DNA of 64,000 bases from a candidate division WOR-3 bacterium (GCA_039804025.1 JBDRZP010000011.1:1-64000), one strand, 5' to 3'; shown: positions 7,549 through 17,419, counted from the stretch's first letter. Notes: generated by a model from the sequence alone, not told the origin. Numbers and translations: made by a program.

Positions 7549-8213
7549 CTGTAATTATAAAAACTTCCTTTTATTATGGTCCCCTTGAAATTCTTTTAAA
7601 GTGGCTTTTATCAAAGGAACTTGATCCTTTTAAAATTAAAATTTCTGTTTTAGCAGACGAATTTTTAAATTATTACTTGAAAAATCACCAAGTTTCATTT
7701 AAAGATGCTCTTGAATTTTTATATGCTTTAACTTTTTTCCTTGTTTATAAAACACACCACCTTTTTGAAAAATTTGATGGTGAAGAAGAAGAGGTGGAAA
7801 AAAAAGAGGAAGTTACTATTTCTTTTATCGAAATTATTGAATTTTTAAATGAAAGATATGAGAAGATGTCAAAAATGTATGGAAGGGAAGGGGAAGAGAG
7901 TTTAGATTATGATGAGAGTTTTGATCCTTCTCTTTTGTTTTCTCTTTTTACAAAATTAATTCAGAAATTACCAGAATTAAAGGAAAAACTTGAGGAAATA
8001 CCAAAGATAGAAGAAAAGATTGATTACATACTTAAAGAATTAGAGAAAAATGAAATTATTTTTTTCAGTAATCTCATCTTAGGGTCAAAAAGTAAAATAG
8101 AGGCTATTGTTATGTTTCTTGCGCTTCTTGAACTTATAAGATTAAGAAAAATCTTATGTATACAGGAAAAAATTTTTGATGATATAATAATTAAGAAAAG
8201 AAATGAAGTTTAG
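7545..8213 (+). CDS. scpA: Segregation and condensation protein A
   Basis: ScpA is the kleisin subunit of the bacterial SMC condensin. The N-terminal FYYGPLEILLKWLLSKELDPFKIKI matches the SMC-binding helix region, followed by the acidic middle (EEEEVEKKEE). The C-terminal winged-helix segment, FLALLELIRLRKILCIQEKIFDDIII, is the most diagnostic part. The 222-aa length is close to the family norm of 230-250. No scpB is visible next to it. It overlaps the preceding protease gene by 4 nt and the next gene by 11 nt. Confidence 0.88.
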   Translation: MTVIIKTSFYYGPLEILLKWLLSKELDPFKIKISVLADEFLNYYLKNHQVSFKDALEFLYALTFFLVYKTHHLFEKFDGEEEEVEKKEEVTISFIEIIEFLNERYEKMSKMYGREGEESLDYDESFDPSLLFSLFTKLIQKLPELKEKLEEIPKIEEKIDYILKELEKNEIIFFSNLILGSKSKIEAIVMFLALLELIRLRKILCIQEKIFDDIIIKKRNEV

Positions 8214-9057
8214 TTATAATTTAAGAGATAAATTTTTATTTTTTTTATCTTATTTATTTTATAAGTTTATAGTTCCTTTAGAAGTTAAAAGACCAAGAAC
8301 AAAGATGTTTATTTATGAAATGATTTATTCCTTTTATAAACTGATTGATTACAAGAAAAATTTCCCTTATTTTTTTAACGATAATTTAATAGTGACAAAA
8401 TTTGGTAAATTTAAAATAAGAAGCAAAACTGCTGATGCAGCTTCTGTTTCACCTGCTTATGAAAGAAGGGATGTAAATTTTTTAATTAAAAAAATTGATG
8501 AAAAAATAAAAGAAAATAAAAAAATTTTATTTTGCGATATAGGTGCTGATATTGGTTACTATTCTATTTTGATAGGTAATAAGTTTAAAAGGAAGATAAA
8601 AATTTTTTCCTTTGAACCATTAAAAGAAAGTTTTGAATTATTGAAGGAAAATATTAATATAAATAATCTATCAGATACTATAGTTCCCTTAAATTTTGCT
8701 CTATCAGATTCTGAAGGTGAGTTTTACATTAATGTTAATATCTTATCACCTGGTGATAGTTCTTTGATTTATAGTTTTGATAATGGAGTTAAGATTAAAG
8801 TAAAAACAAAGAGACTTGATGATATTCTCGGAGATTATGTCAGGGAATTTGATACTGTTCTTGCTAAAATTGATGTAGAGGGTTTTGAAGAGAAAGTTTT
8901 AACTGGAGCAAAAAGATTTTTAGAAAATTCAAAAGAAGTAATTTTATTAATAGAAGATTTTATTAATCCTGAAATTATAAACTATCTTGAAAAAAATAAT
9001 TTTAAATTTTTATGTAAATTAACAACATATAACAGTTTCTGGACCTATAAGTTATGA
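8203..9057 (+). CDS. FkbM-family SAM-dependent methyltransferase
   Basis: A 284-aa protein with the FkbM layout: DIGADIGYYSI (SAM-binding glycine motif, near residue 108), IFSFEPLKESFELLKENI, then IDVEGFEEKVLTGAKRFL, the signature of the family's C-terminal half. FkbM proteins usually O-methylate sugars or polyketides. The 80 N-terminal residues are family-poor. The gene ends tail-to-tail with hypF, overlapping it by 13 nt. The substrate is unknown. Confidence 0.85.
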   Translation: MKFSYNLRDKFLFFLSYLFYKFIVPLEVKRPRTKMFIYEMIYSFYKLIDYKKNFPYFFNDNLIVTKFGKFKIRSKTADAASVSPAYERRDVNFLIKKIDEKIKENKKILFCDIGADIGYYSILIGNKFKRKIKIFSFEPLKESFELLKENININNLSDTIVPLNFALSDSEGEFYINVNILSPGDSSLIYSFDNGVKIKVKTKRLDDILGDYVREFDTVLAKIDVEGFEEKVLTGAKRFLENSKEVILLIEDFINPEIINYLEKNNFKFLCKLTTYNSFWTYKL

Positions 9058-11312
9058 TAGCTAATCTTGATCTGTCCTATAGAAATACCTCCATCATTTG
9101 GAGGTATCTGAGAATGAATAAAAATTTTTTTATTTTTTATTTTTTTAAAAATAAGTTCAGTTAAAAGTTTATTCTGAAATACACCTCCACTTAATAGTAT
9201 TTTATCTTTATCTATAAGCTGGCTTATTTTTTTTACTATTTCTGCAAGGGTTAAATGAAATTTATAAGCAATGTAACTTTTATCCTTTTTTCTTTTAATA
9301 TCAGAAATAATTTCTTCAAAAATTGGAACAAAGTCAATAACATAGTAATTTTCTTTTTTAATTTCAAAAGTGTAAGGAGATTTTAATTTTCCTTTATAAT
9401 TTTCTGCAATCCATTCTAATATCATTGCTGCCTGACCTTCAAAAGTGCTTTTCTGTTTTAAGTTTAATAGTGAAGAAACTGCATCAAATATTCTACCAGC
9501 AGATGTTGTTTTAAAAATAGAAAGATTTTTTTCATAAGCACTTTTAAATATTTTCTTTTCTTCCTCAGTTAAACTTTTAATAGGTTCAAAATCCATTTCA
9601 AAAATTTTTTCACCGTAAATTTCATATAAAATACCAATTGCACTTCTTCTTGGTTCCTTTATTGCTTTATCTCCGCCCAGTAAGCCGAATTCCCTGAAAC
9701 TGGCAAACCTTTTAAAATCTTTAAAATCACATATTAAAAATTCACCACCCCATATTTTACCATCTCTTCCATAACCTGTTCCATCCCAGGAAACTCCTAA
9801 AACCTCTTCTTCAATCCTGTTTTCAATCATACAGGAAGCAATATGAGCATGATGATGGAAAACTTTTATTAAGGGAATATTTTCATTTTTGCTTAATTCC
9901 TCGCCATATTTTGTTGAAAGATATTCAGGGTGAGCATCACAGGCAATAATTTCTGGTTTAAATTCATAAAGCTTTTTAAAGTCTTCTATTACTTTTTTAA
10001 AAGCATTGAAGGATTTTTCATTATCTAAATCTCCTATGTGTTGTGAAACAATTATTCTGTTAAACTTTGATATTGCGATAGTATTTTTAAGGTAAGGTCC
10101 AAGGGCAAGTATCTGTGGTAAGTTTTTTTTGATAATAAAAGGAAGGGGGGCATATCCTCTTGCTCTTCTTATTACGAGAGGTTTATTGTTAATAATTTTA
10201 ACAACTGAATCGTCAATATATCTTTCAATAGGCCTTGTATTCATTAAAAAGTAATCTGCTATATCTTTTAATCTCATAAGAGCTTCTTCATTTTCATAGG
10301 CAATGGGTTCTTCTGATAAATTACCAGAAGTGCATATAATTGGAAAATCAATTTTACTCATTAAAAGGTGATGTAAGGGTGTATAAGGTAAAATTGCACC
10401 TATATAGGGATTATCTGGAGCACAATATTTTGATAATTTATTGTCTTTTTTTGATTTTATAGTTAAAATCGGTGATTGAGGTGATAAAAGTATTTCTTTT
10501 TCAATTGAAGAAATATAGGCATATTCTTTTAAATGTTCAAGGTTTTTAAACATAATTGCGAAGGGTTTTTCGTCCCTCTTTTTTCTTTTTCTTAATTCTA
10601 AAACACATTCATCAGATAAGGCATTTGTTAAAAGTTGAAATCCGCCAATTCCCTTTAAGGCTATTATTTTTCCCTTCTTTAGAAATTGTGCTGTTTTTTC
10701 TATTGCTTTTTCTCCTTTTTCAATAATATTTCCTTCTCTATCTGTAAGAAAAACTTCTGGACCGCATTCAGGACAGGCATTTGGTTGTGCATGAAATCTT
10801 CTATTGATGGGATTTTCGTATTCTTCCTTGCATTCAGGACACATTTCAAAAATTTTCATTGTTGTATTTTTTCTATCATAGGGAATATTTTGAATTATAC
10901 TGAACCTTGGACCACAATTAGTGCAGTTTGTAAAAGGATAAAAGTATCTTCTATTTTTTTTATCAAAAATTTCTCTTTTGCATTCTTCACAGGTTGCAAT
11001 ATCTGGTAGAATAAAAGCGATTTTTTCTCCCTTTTCTTCTGATTTTAAAATTTCAAATTCATTTTCATTTTTAAGGGGAATTTCTTTTATTTCAAATAGT
11101 GTATATGTTGTTAAGGGAGGTTTATCCCTTTTAAGTTTTGAAAGAAATTTGTTTAAGTTTTTAACTTCTCCTTCGACTTCAATTGTAACTCCTTCAGGAT
11201 TATTTTTAACAAATCCATTTAATTTGTTTTCCTTTGCAATTCTATAAACAAAGGGTCTAAATCCTATTCCCTGAACTGTTCCTTCTATTTTTATTAAAAA
11301 TCTTTTCTTCAA
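9045..11312 (-). CDS. hypF: Carbamoyltransferase HypF
   Basis: HypF makes carbamoyl-adenylate from carbamoyl phosphate and transfers the carbamoyl group to HypE as precursor of the cyanide ligand. Domains in order over 755 aa: acylphosphatase (GTVQGIGFRPFVYRIA, residues 10-25), two zinc fingers (CEECKR... NCTNCGP and CPECKEEY... ACPECGP), a YrdC-like domain (KGIGGFQLLTNA; CTSGNLSEEPI) and a Kae1-like C-terminal domain (KVFHHHAHIASC; GVSWDGTGYG; LSGGVFQNKLL). It is the last gene of the long Hdr-Mvh operon and overlaps hypB by 4 nt. Its stop overlaps the convergent FkbM gene. Confidence 0.96.
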   Translation of the reverse strand: MKKRFLIKIEGTVQGIGFRPFVYRIAKENKLNGFVKNNPEGVTIEVEGEVKNLNKFLSKLKRDKPPLTTYTLFEIKEIPLKNENEFEILKSEEKGEKIAFILPDIATCEECKREIFDKKNRRYFYPFTNCTNCGPRFSIIQNIPYDRKNTTMKIFEMCPECKEEYENPINRRFHAQPNACPECGPEVFLTDREGNIIEKGEKAIEKTAQFLKKGKIIALKGIGGFQLLTNALSDECVLELRKRKKRDEKPFAIMFKNLEHLKEYAYISSIEKEILLSPQSPILTIKSKKDNKLSKYCAPDNPYIGAILPYTPLHHLLMSKIDFPIICTSGNLSEEPIAYENEEALMRLKDIADYFLMNTRPIERYIDDSVVKIINNKPLVIRRARGYAPLPFIIKKNLPQILALGPYLKNTIAISKFNRIIVSQHIGDLDNEKSFNAFKKVIEDFKKLYEFKPEIIACDAHPEYLSTKYGEELSKNENIPLIKVFHHHAHIASCMIENRIEEEVLGVSWDGTGYGRDGKIWGGEFLICDFKDFKRFASFREFGLLGGDKAIKEPRRSAIGILYEIYGEKIFEMDFEPIKSLTEEEKKIFKSAYEKNLSIFKTTSAGRIFDAVSSLLNLKQKSTFEGQAAMILEWIAENYKGKLKSPYTFEIKKENYYVIDFVPIFEEIISDIKRKKDKSYIAYKFHLTLAEIVKKISQLIDKDKILLSGGVFQNKLLTELIFKKIKNKKIFIHSQIPPNDGGISIGQIKISYHNL

Positions 11313-11974
11313 GATTTGAAGTATTCTTCTCTTTTATTTTTAATAAATTCTGCTACTTCTTTTATATTATCTCCTTTTAATGCTGATATTTTGAAAATTT
11401 TAATGTTTTCTTTAATTTTTTTTGCTTCTTCTTCAACTTTTTCAATATCAAAGTTAAGATATGGTAAAAGGTCAATTTTATTTATTAATATAACATCACC
11501 TGTTAAAAAGGCTTTAGGATATTTTGGTAATTTATCGTCACCCTCAGGTGTTGATAACATTATAATTCTTAAATGTTCTCCCAAATCATAACTTGCAGGG
11601 CAGACAAGGTTACCAACATTTTCAATAAAGAGATATTCTGTGTTTTCAGGTATTAGTGAAATAGATTTTTTTATCATAATTGCTTCAAGGTGACAGGTTC
11701 CGCCTGTTACAATCTGGTAGGAATTTCCTCCTTTTTCCCTTATTCTTTTTGCATCTCTTTCAGTTTCAATATCTCCAACGAGTATAAAAACTTTATTTTT
11801 TTCAAAAAAGCTAAGTAATTTTTCAATGAAAGTTGTTTTACCTGCTCCAGGTGAAGATATTATATTTATTACAAATATTTTTCTTTTATTAAAAAATTCT
11901 CTTAACTCCTGAGCAATTTCTTCATTAACTTTTAAAATTGGTATTGAGATATCTTCTCTAATTATTTTTGTCAT
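11309..11974 (-). CDS. hypB: Hydrogenase nickel incorporation GTPase HypB
   Basis: HypB is the GTPase that drives nickel insertion into the hydrogenase large subunit with HypA. Seen over 221 aa: P-loop SSPGAGKTTF, GDIETERDA, the metal-site TGGTCHLEA with Cys and His, ENVGNLVCPASYDLGE, and the specificity loop LINKIDL. It lacks the His-rich N-terminal nickel-storage tail of some homologues. It sits between hypA and hypF, with a 21-nt gap after hypA and a 4-nt ATGA overlap with hypF. Confidence 0.96.
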   Translation of the reverse strand: MTKIIREDISIPILKVNEEIAQELREFFNKRKIFVINIISSPGAGKTTFIEKLLSFFEKNKVFILVGDIETERDAKRIREKGGNSYQIVTGGTCHLEAIMIKKSISLIPENTEYLFIENVGNLVCPASYDLGEHLRIIMLSTPEGDDKLPKYPKAFLTGDVILINKIDLLPYLNFDIEKVEEEAKKIKENIKIFKISALKGDNIKEVAEFIKNKREEYFKS

Positions 11975-11995
11975 AATTTTATATTAAATTCTCTT

Positions 11996-12343
11996 TTAAA
12001 AATTTTCAATAACTAAACTTTTTATAAAAATTTTATCTCCTTTAATTATTTCTCCGCCAAAGTTTTCGCAAAAAGGGCATAGAAAGGGAAAATAAGGAGT
12101 ATTAAAAGTTTTTCCGCATTTTAAACATTTAATTTCAGGTTCTATTAAGTTTATTTTTAATTCTGTTTCTTTGAATTCTGTTTCTTTTTTTAATATTTCA
12201 AAGGCTTCTTCAAAAAGAACCGGTTCTGCTCCTGAAAGTTTTCCAAAATCAAGTTCTACCTTAAGGATTTTTTTTGCTTTTTTCTCCTTTTTCTGTTCTC
12301 TTAGTAATTCAATAAGATTATTTGCTAAAGAGTATTCGTGCAT
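11996..12343 (-). CDS. hypA: Hydrogenase nickel chaperone HypA
   Basis: A 115-aa HypA with the nickel-binding N-terminus MHEYSLA (His2) and a structural zinc site with two cysteine pairs (CLKCGKTF and FLCPFC). It delivers nickel to the large subunit with HypB. The ATG overlaps the fhs stop by one base (TAATG), indicating coupled translation inside the Hdr-Mvh-fhs-hyp operon. Confidence 0.95.
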   Translation of the reverse strand: MHEYSLANNLIELLREQKKEKKAKKILKVELDFGKLSGAEPVLFEEAFEILKKETEFKETELKINLIEPEIKCLKCGKTFNTPYFPFLCPFCENFGGEIIKGDKIFIKSLVIENF

Positions 12344-14010
12344 TAAAATATTCCTGTTATTTCTCCATTTTCATCAATATCAATATTAATTGCTGCTGGT
12401 TCTTTGGGTAATCCAGGCATTTCAAGTATGTCACCGCAAAGGGGAACTATGAATTTTGCTCCTGATTTAATTCTTACATCATCTATTCTAAGTTCGAAAT
12501 TTTTAGGCCATCCCCTTAATTTTGAATTATCTGAGATTGAATACTGGGTTTTTGCCATACAGATATAAAAATCATTGAAATTAAGTGTTTCACAAAGTTC
12601 TATTTTCTTTAAAGCATTTTCTGAATATATAACTGTGTTTGCTCCATAAACTTCTTTTGATATTTTTTCAATTTTTTCCTTTATTCCTGATTTTATATCA
12701 TAAAGTCTTTTAAAGTTTTCTTTTTCATTTTCAATAACTTCAATAATTTTATTTGCTAATTCTTTACTACCTTCTCCCCCTTTTAAGAAACCTTCACATA
12801 TAGAAAAGGGAACTTTTTCCTCAATTAATAGTTCTTCGAGTTTTTTTATTTCTCTTTCTGTATCAGAAGGAAATCTGTTTATAGCCACCACTGTTCTGAG
12901 TCCGAATACATTTTTAAGTATATTTATATGTGCTTTCAAATTTTCAAAACCTTTTATTAGGGCGTTTTCATTTTCTGTTTTTAATTGTTCCTTTTTAAGA
13001 CCCCCGTGATATTTCAATGCTCTTATTGAAACTACGAGAACTGCACAATCTACTTTTGTATCAAGTTCCCTTGTTACAATATTTATGAATTTTTCAGCAC
13101 CAAGGTCAGAACCAAATCCTGCTTCTACAACTGCGTATTCGCAAAGTTTTAATGCTAAATCTATTGCTAAAACTGAACATGTGCCATGAGCTATATTTCC
13201 AAAAGGTCCTGTGTGTATTATTGCAGGTGTATTTTCACTTGTTTGAACAAGGTTAGGTTTTAAAGCATCTTTTAGAAGTGCAGCCATAGCTCCCTGGGCT
13301 TTTAAATTTTTTGCAAAAACCGGTTCCTTTTTATAGGTAAATCCTAAAAGAATGTTTGAAATTCTTTCTTTAAGTTCATTATAGTTTTTAGAAAGTCCAA
13401 GTATTGCCATTATTTCAGAAGCAGGAGTGATTACAAATCCATCCTCCCTTAAAGGTCCATTTTTCAAGGGATTGAGTCCTACTATCACCTTTCTTAAAGA
13501 TCTATCATTCATATCAATGGTTCTTGGCCATAATATATCGTTAGGGTTTATTCCAAGAGAGTTGCCATGGAAAATTGAAGCATCTAACATGGCTGAAAGC
13601 AAATTATGAGCTGAACTTACTGCGTGAAAATCTCCTGTAAAGTGAAGGTTTATTTCTTCCATAGGTAAAACCTGGGAATAACCACCACCTGTGGCTCCCC
13701 CCTTTATTCCAAAAACAGGTCCAAGTGAGGGTTCCCTTAAACAGACGATAGATGTTTTTCCCAATTTCCAGAAAGCCATAGAAAGGGAAATTGAAACAGT
13801 TGTTTTACCTTCACCAAAGGGCGTTGGAGTCATTGCAGTTACAAGGATTAGTTTGCCTTTTCTTTCCTTTGTTTTAAAAAATTCTGGTTCAATTTTAGCC
13901 TTATATTTTCCGTAAAGATATAGAGAATTTTCGTTTATTCCAATTTTTTCAGCAATTTCTTTTATATCAAAGAGTTTTATAGATTTAGCAATTTCAATAT
14001 CAGATTTCAA
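12343..14010 (-). CDS. fhs: Formate-tetrahydrofolate ligase
   Basis: This enzyme condenses formate with tetrahydrofolate using ATP to give 10-formyl-THF, the entry to the methyl branch of the Wood-Ljungdahl pathway and to C1 biosynthesis. The 555-aa length fits. TPFGEGKTTVSISLS (near residue 65) is the ATP-binding loop. FHAVSSAHNLLSAMLDA and GGATGGGYSQVLPMEEINLHFTGD cover the folate/formate site. Its position inside the hydrogenase/Hdr operon, between the maturation protease and hypA, suggests that H2-derived reductant and C1 metabolism are co-regulated. No formate dehydrogenase, folD or metF lies in the window. Confidence 0.96.
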   Translation of the reverse strand: MKSDIEIAKSIKLFDIKEIAEKIGINENSLYLYGKYKAKIEPEFFKTKERKGKLILVTAMTPTPFGEGKTTVSISLSMAFWKLGKTSIVCLREPSLGPVFGIKGGATGGGYSQVLPMEEINLHFTGDFHAVSSAHNLLSAMLDASIFHGNSLGINPNDILWPRTIDMNDRSLRKVIVGLNPLKNGPLREDGFVITPASEIMAILGLSKNYNELKERISNILLGFTYKKEPVFAKNLKAQGAMAALLKDALKPNLVQTSENTPAIIHTGPFGNIAHGTCSVLAIDLALKLCEYAVVEAGFGSDLGAEKFINIVTRELDTKVDCAVLVVSIRALKYHGGLKKEQLKTENENALIKGFENLKAHINILKNVFGLRTVVAINRFPSDTEREIKKLEELLIEEKVPFSICEGFLKGGEGSKELANKIIEVIENEKENFKRLYDIKSGIKEKIEKISKEVYGANTVIYSENALKKIELCETLNFNDFYICMAKTQYSISDNSKLRGWPKNFELRIDDVRIKSGAKFIVPLCGDILEMPGLPKEPAAINIDIDENGEITGIF

Positions 14011-14034
14011 TTTCCCCTCCTCCTTTTTTAAAAT

Positions 14035-14532
14035 TTATTTTAAAAAATCCCTTATTATTTTTTCAATTTTTGTGATAATTTCAGGTATTTTTTTCTTTAA
14101 GTTTTCAGATAGTTCTGGTTTTATAGTATATGGGTCTTCAACAGAAATTCCTATTATAAGCAATTCTTTTGGGAAAGGAATTTTTAATTTTTTTGCAATT
14201 TTATAAATTTCAGGTAATCCTATGTAATGGTTACTTTTTATTTGTTTTGAATCAAAATCTTTCTGTTTAAAAATGTATATTTCTCCTATGTCTTTTTTTC
14301 CGGTGAAAATACTGTCAATTATTACTGCTTTTTCATAAGGCGAAAGAAAATCAATTAAAGAAAGCCCCATTTCTTCAGTGGATATAATGTCAGCAAGATT
14401 TAAAAATTTTTTTTCTAAAAATTTGGTTAAATATATTCCTATTCCATCGTCACCTCTTATTGTATTACCGAGTCCAAGAATTAAATACTTCTTCCTTAAA
14501 TCTTTTTTTTCAAAAGTTTTTAATCTTATCAA
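14035..14532 (-). CDS. Hydrogenase maturation protease (HyaD/HycI family)
   Basis: A 165-aa nickel-dependent endopeptidase that clips the C-terminal tail of the large subunit after nickel insertion. Seen: LGLGNTIRGDDGIGIYL with the metal-binding Asp, the middle Asp in VIIDSIFTG, and the His in SNHYIG. It overlaps the 3' end of mvhA by 23 nt, just where the tail it should cleave is encoded. The start appears to be TTG at 14532, preceded by AAGGG about 9 nt upstream; no in-frame ATG lies before the conserved LILGLGN. Confidence 0.9.
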   Translation of the reverse strand: MIRLKTFEKKDLRKKYLILGLGNTIRGDDGIGIYLTKFLEKKFLNLADIISTEEMGLSLIDFLSPYEKAVIIDSIFTGKKDIGEIYIFKQKDFDSKQIKSNHYIGLPEIYKIAKKLKIPFPKELLIIGISVEDPYTIKPELSENLKKKIPEIITKIEKIIRDFLK

Positions 14533-15973
14533 TTATGTTGCCCTTTTTATCCCTTATATTTATAAGAAGTGGTATATTTCCTGGTAGTGAATGAGTTCCG
14601 CAAGCATGACATGGATCATAAGCTCTAAAGGCCATTTCAATCATATTTAATATTCCTTCATCATATTTTCCATTTTTTATAAGACCTTTTGCTGCTTTTT
14701 CTACGGACATTGCAATTCTTGCTGCATTGTTCTGGGTAGCAACAATAAGATTTGCTTTTGTTATAAATCCCTTTTCATCAGTTTCATAGTGATGTATTAG
14801 TATTCCTCTTGGTGCTTCAACAACACCAATACCTACTGAAGGTATTTCTTTACTTATGTTTCTTATATTATCTGATGTAATTTCAGGATCCTTTGCCAAT
14901 TCAAGAAATCTCTCAGCAGCATAAATCATTTCAATTACTCTTGCCCAGTGATTTGCAAGTGTATGGTGAACAGGTTTTACGCCCAGTGTTTTATAAAATT
15001 CTTCATACGCCTCTTGAGCTTTTGGTGTTGCCATTCCCTCTGAAGCATTTAACCTTGCAAGAGGTGCTACAGAATAAACACCTGAATCCTTTCCGTCAAT
15101 AAATCCTTTCCATCCTACTTTTTTAAGGAAAGGAAACTTTATATAGGTCCAGTTTTCAACATGTTCTGCTATGTAATCTTTGTAATCCCTTACATCAAAT
15201 AGAGCAAATTCTTTTCCTTCAGGGTCTACAACTCTTATTTTTCCGTCATAGAAATTAACCTTTTTGTTATTATCAACAAGACCCATATAATAGGTTCTAT
15301 GGGTGTAAGTATCCGATGTTATAAGTTCTACATATTCTTTGTTTGACAAAACTATATCTTTGAAAACCTTTAAAGTAAAGAGGGCAAATTCAACTCCTTT
15401 TTCAGCAACCTTTACAAAATTTTTTCTTTCTTCCTCTTTTAATCCTCTTGTAACACCACCTGGAACTCCCCATGCGGGGTGAATAACTTTTCCTGCAAGA
15501 AGTGTCATAAGTTCTCTTATTTCCCTTCTCATTGAAATTACTTTTTTACCTATTTCAAGCCCCACCTTCTGTATTACTCCTAAAACATTTCTTTCTTCTT
15601 TTTTTGCTTTTGGTCCAACAATAAAGTCAGGTCCTCCAAGAATATAAACATGGAGTGCATGGTCTTCAAGCATAAACATATTGTAGAGCATTTCTCTTAA
15701 TTTTTTTGCAGGAGAAGGTGGTTCCACTTTATAAAGGTCATCGAGAGCTTTTGTGCTTGCCATGTGATGTGCTGTTGGACAGACACCACAGATTCTTGGT
15801 GTTATAATTGGCATATCCTCAGCTGGTTTACCTTTAACAAAAATTTCAAATCCTCTTAACTCTGGGACGACAAAATAGGCTTTTTCTACATTTCCATTTT
15901 CGTCAAGAAAAATTTCTATTTTTCCGTGCCCTTCAAGTCTTGTAATTGGGTCAATTGTTATTCTATGTTCCAT
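14510..15973 (-). CDS. mvhA: [NiFe]-hydrogenase large subunit (Mvh type, group 3)
   Basis: The catalytic subunit that splits H2 at a Ni-Fe(CN)2CO centre. Over 487 aa the N-terminal RICGVCPTAH (near residue 61) and C-terminal DPCHACGTH supply the four nickel cysteines. About 26 residues follow that His and are expected to be removed by the neighbouring protease. TRLEGHGKIEI at the start and the overall length fit group 3c/MvhA-type soluble hydrogenases. It forms an operon with mvhG, mvhD and hdrABC, so electrons should pass to the FAD of HdrA for flavin-based bifurcation. Confidence 0.95.
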   Translation of the reverse strand: MEHRITIDPITRLEGHGKIEIFLDENGNVEKAYFVVPELRGFEIFVKGKPAEDMPIITPRICGVCPTAHHMASTKALDDLYKVEPPSPAKKLREMLYNMFMLEDHALHVYILGGPDFIVGPKAKKEERNVLGVIQKVGLEIGKKVISMRREIRELMTLLAGKVIHPAWGVPGGVTRGLKEEERKNFVKVAEKGVEFALFTLKVFKDIVLSNKEYVELITSDTYTHRTYYMGLVDNNKKVNFYDGKIRVVDPEGKEFALFDVRDYKDYIAEHVENWTYIKFPFLKKVGWKGFIDGKDSGVYSVAPLARLNASEGMATPKAQEAYEEFYKTLGVKPVHHTLANHWARVIEMIYAAERFLELAKDPEITSDNIRNISKEIPSVGIGVVEAPRGILIHHYETDEKGFITKANLIVATQNNAARIAMSVEKAAKGLIKNGKYDEGILNMIEMAFRAYDPCHACGTHSLPGNIPLLINIRDKKGNIIDKIKNF

Positions 15974-15976
15974 TTT

Positions 15977-16963
15977 TTACCCTCCATTTTTTTTATTTTT
16001 TGTTTCAAAAATTAAAGATTTAGGTAAGGAATATTTATAAACTATTCCAAGGGGATTTGGCATCCATTCATTTATTATTTTTTCAATCTCTTCTTCATTA
16101 TTTGAATCAATTAAAGATGCTAAAAAAGAAAGAGCTTTGGCACCGTAGTCTTCAATTCCGTCGAGAGGTCCAAAACAACCTGTGCAAGGATAATTTGCTT
16201 TTACACATAAAGCTTCACATCCACCCCTTGTTACAGGTCCAAGACAGGCAAATCCCTGTATTAGTAAGCACTTATCCTTTTCCGGTTGATTTTTATCAAT
16301 TCTTTTAAATTCTTTTAAAGTAATTTTTTCTGGTTTTGTGTCATTTAAAGGACATTCATTACATAGTGCTTTGCTACTTGCACCCAAAACACTTCCCTTT
16401 GGTGGTAAATTACCAGAAAATAAAGTATCAATAGAATTTTTAACAACATTTCTTGTTGGAGCACATCCAGGAATATAATAGTCTACATCTATTACCTGGT
16501 CAAGAGCATAAACTCTCTCATAGAATTCTGGAATTTCAAAAGCAAGGTTTTTCTCTATGTATTGTGGTGTTGGTCTTTTGTCCTCTGGATTAAAAACAGT
16601 TAAACCTTCCTTGTAATAGTAATTCATTATTTCTTCTTTTGAGTAAGAGTTAGCGAGTCCTGGTATGCCACCAGTATATGCACAGGAGCCAAAAGCTATA
16701 ACAATTTTTGATTTTTTTCTTAAAAGTTTTACCATTTCTTCCTGTTCAGAATTTCTAACTGATCCATTGATGAAGGATACAAGAATTTCTCCGTCTTTTA
16801 GATTTTCTACATCTTTTCTTTTAAAATCCATCGCGACTGGCCAGAATACAATTTCTGCTTTTTCTACAACCTGTAAAATATCTTCAGCAAGGTCTACTAC
16901 TGCTTCCTCACATCCTCCACATGAAGCACACCAGTAAAGAGCAATTTTAGGTTTTTCACTCAT
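15977..16963 (-). CDS. mvhG: [NiFe]-hydrogenase small subunit (Mvh type)
   Basis: The electron-transfer subunit with iron-sulfur clusters. LYWCASCGGCEEAVVDL near the N-terminus carries the proximal-cluster cysteines (CxxC). Later cysteine sets are FGSCAYTGGIPG, PGCAPTR, KALCNECPL and CLGPVTRGGCEALC... CTGCFGPLDG. There is no Tat signal peptide, so the enzyme is cytoplasmic. The 328-aa length is at the long end for group 3 small subunits. It overlaps nothing: it ends 3 nt before mvhA and follows mvhD. Confidence 0.93.
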   Translation of the reverse strand: MSEKPKIALYWCASCGGCEEAVVDLAEDILQVVEKAEIVFWPVAMDFKRKDVENLKDGEILVSFINGSVRNSEQEEMVKLLRKKSKIVIAFGSCAYTGGIPGLANSYSKEEIMNYYYKEGLTVFNPEDKRPTPQYIEKNLAFEIPEFYERVYALDQVIDVDYYIPGCAPTRNVVKNSIDTLFSGNLPPKGSVLGASSKALCNECPLNDTKPEKITLKEFKRIDKNQPEKDKCLLIQGFACLGPVTRGGCEALCVKANYPCTGCFGPLDGIEDYGAKALSFLASLIDSNNEEEIEKIINEWMPNPLGIVYKYSLPKSLIFETKNKKNGG

Positions 16964-16966
16964 TTT

Positions 16967-17419
16967 TTACCCCCCTTTTGTAGAAGTTAATAATTTTTTA
17001 AAGGCTTCATCATTGGAAATAGGACCTAAATTTTTTATCTCTTCTACAAATTCCTTAACAACCCTTTGTAATTTTTCTCCTTCTGATGCTGAAATCCATT
17101 CAAGTCTCAATCTTTTATCGTTGATTCCCATTTCTTTTAAAACTCTTTTTAGAAGTTTATATCTCCTTAAGGTTTTGTAATTACCTTCAATATAGTGGCA
17201 ATCACCTGGATGGCAACCCCCAATTAAAACACCATCTGCACCGTTTCTGAATGCCCATAAAATGAACTGAGGGTCAATTCTTCCAGAACACATTGTTCTT
17301 ACAATCCTTAAATTAGCTGGATAATCCATTCTTGAGACACCAGCTAAATCTGCTGCAAGGTAAGTACACCAGTTACAAAATATTCCAAGTAATTTTGGTT
17401 CAAAATTATTATTTTTCAT
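16967..17419 (-). CDS. mvhD: MvhD-type [2Fe-2S] electron-transfer subunit
   Basis: A 150-aa protein linking hydrogenase to HdrA. Conserved cysteines occur in FCNWCTYLAADLAG, RTMCSGRI and GGCHPGDCHYIEGN, the standard MvhD pattern. Genes named MvhD or FlpD occur wherever an Mvh hydrogenase or formate dehydrogenase docks onto HdrA. Its location between hdrA and mvhG supports assembly of a single HdrABC-MvhADG complex. Confidence 0.93.
   Translation of the reverse strand: MKNNNFEPKLLGIFCNWCTYLAADLAGVSRMDYPANLRIVRTMCSGRIDPQFILWAFRNGADGVLIGGCHPGDCHYIEGNYKTLRRYKLLKRVLKEMGINDKRLRLEWISASEGEKLQRVVKEFVEEIKNLGPISNDEAFKKLLTSTKGG

Noticed and set aside
9085-9111. Perfect 8-bp inverted repeat ATACCTCC...GGAGGTAT near the hypF 3' end, as a terminator or regulatory hairpin
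   Set aside because: It lies inside hypF coding for the conserved IPPNDGG segment, so protein coding explains it.
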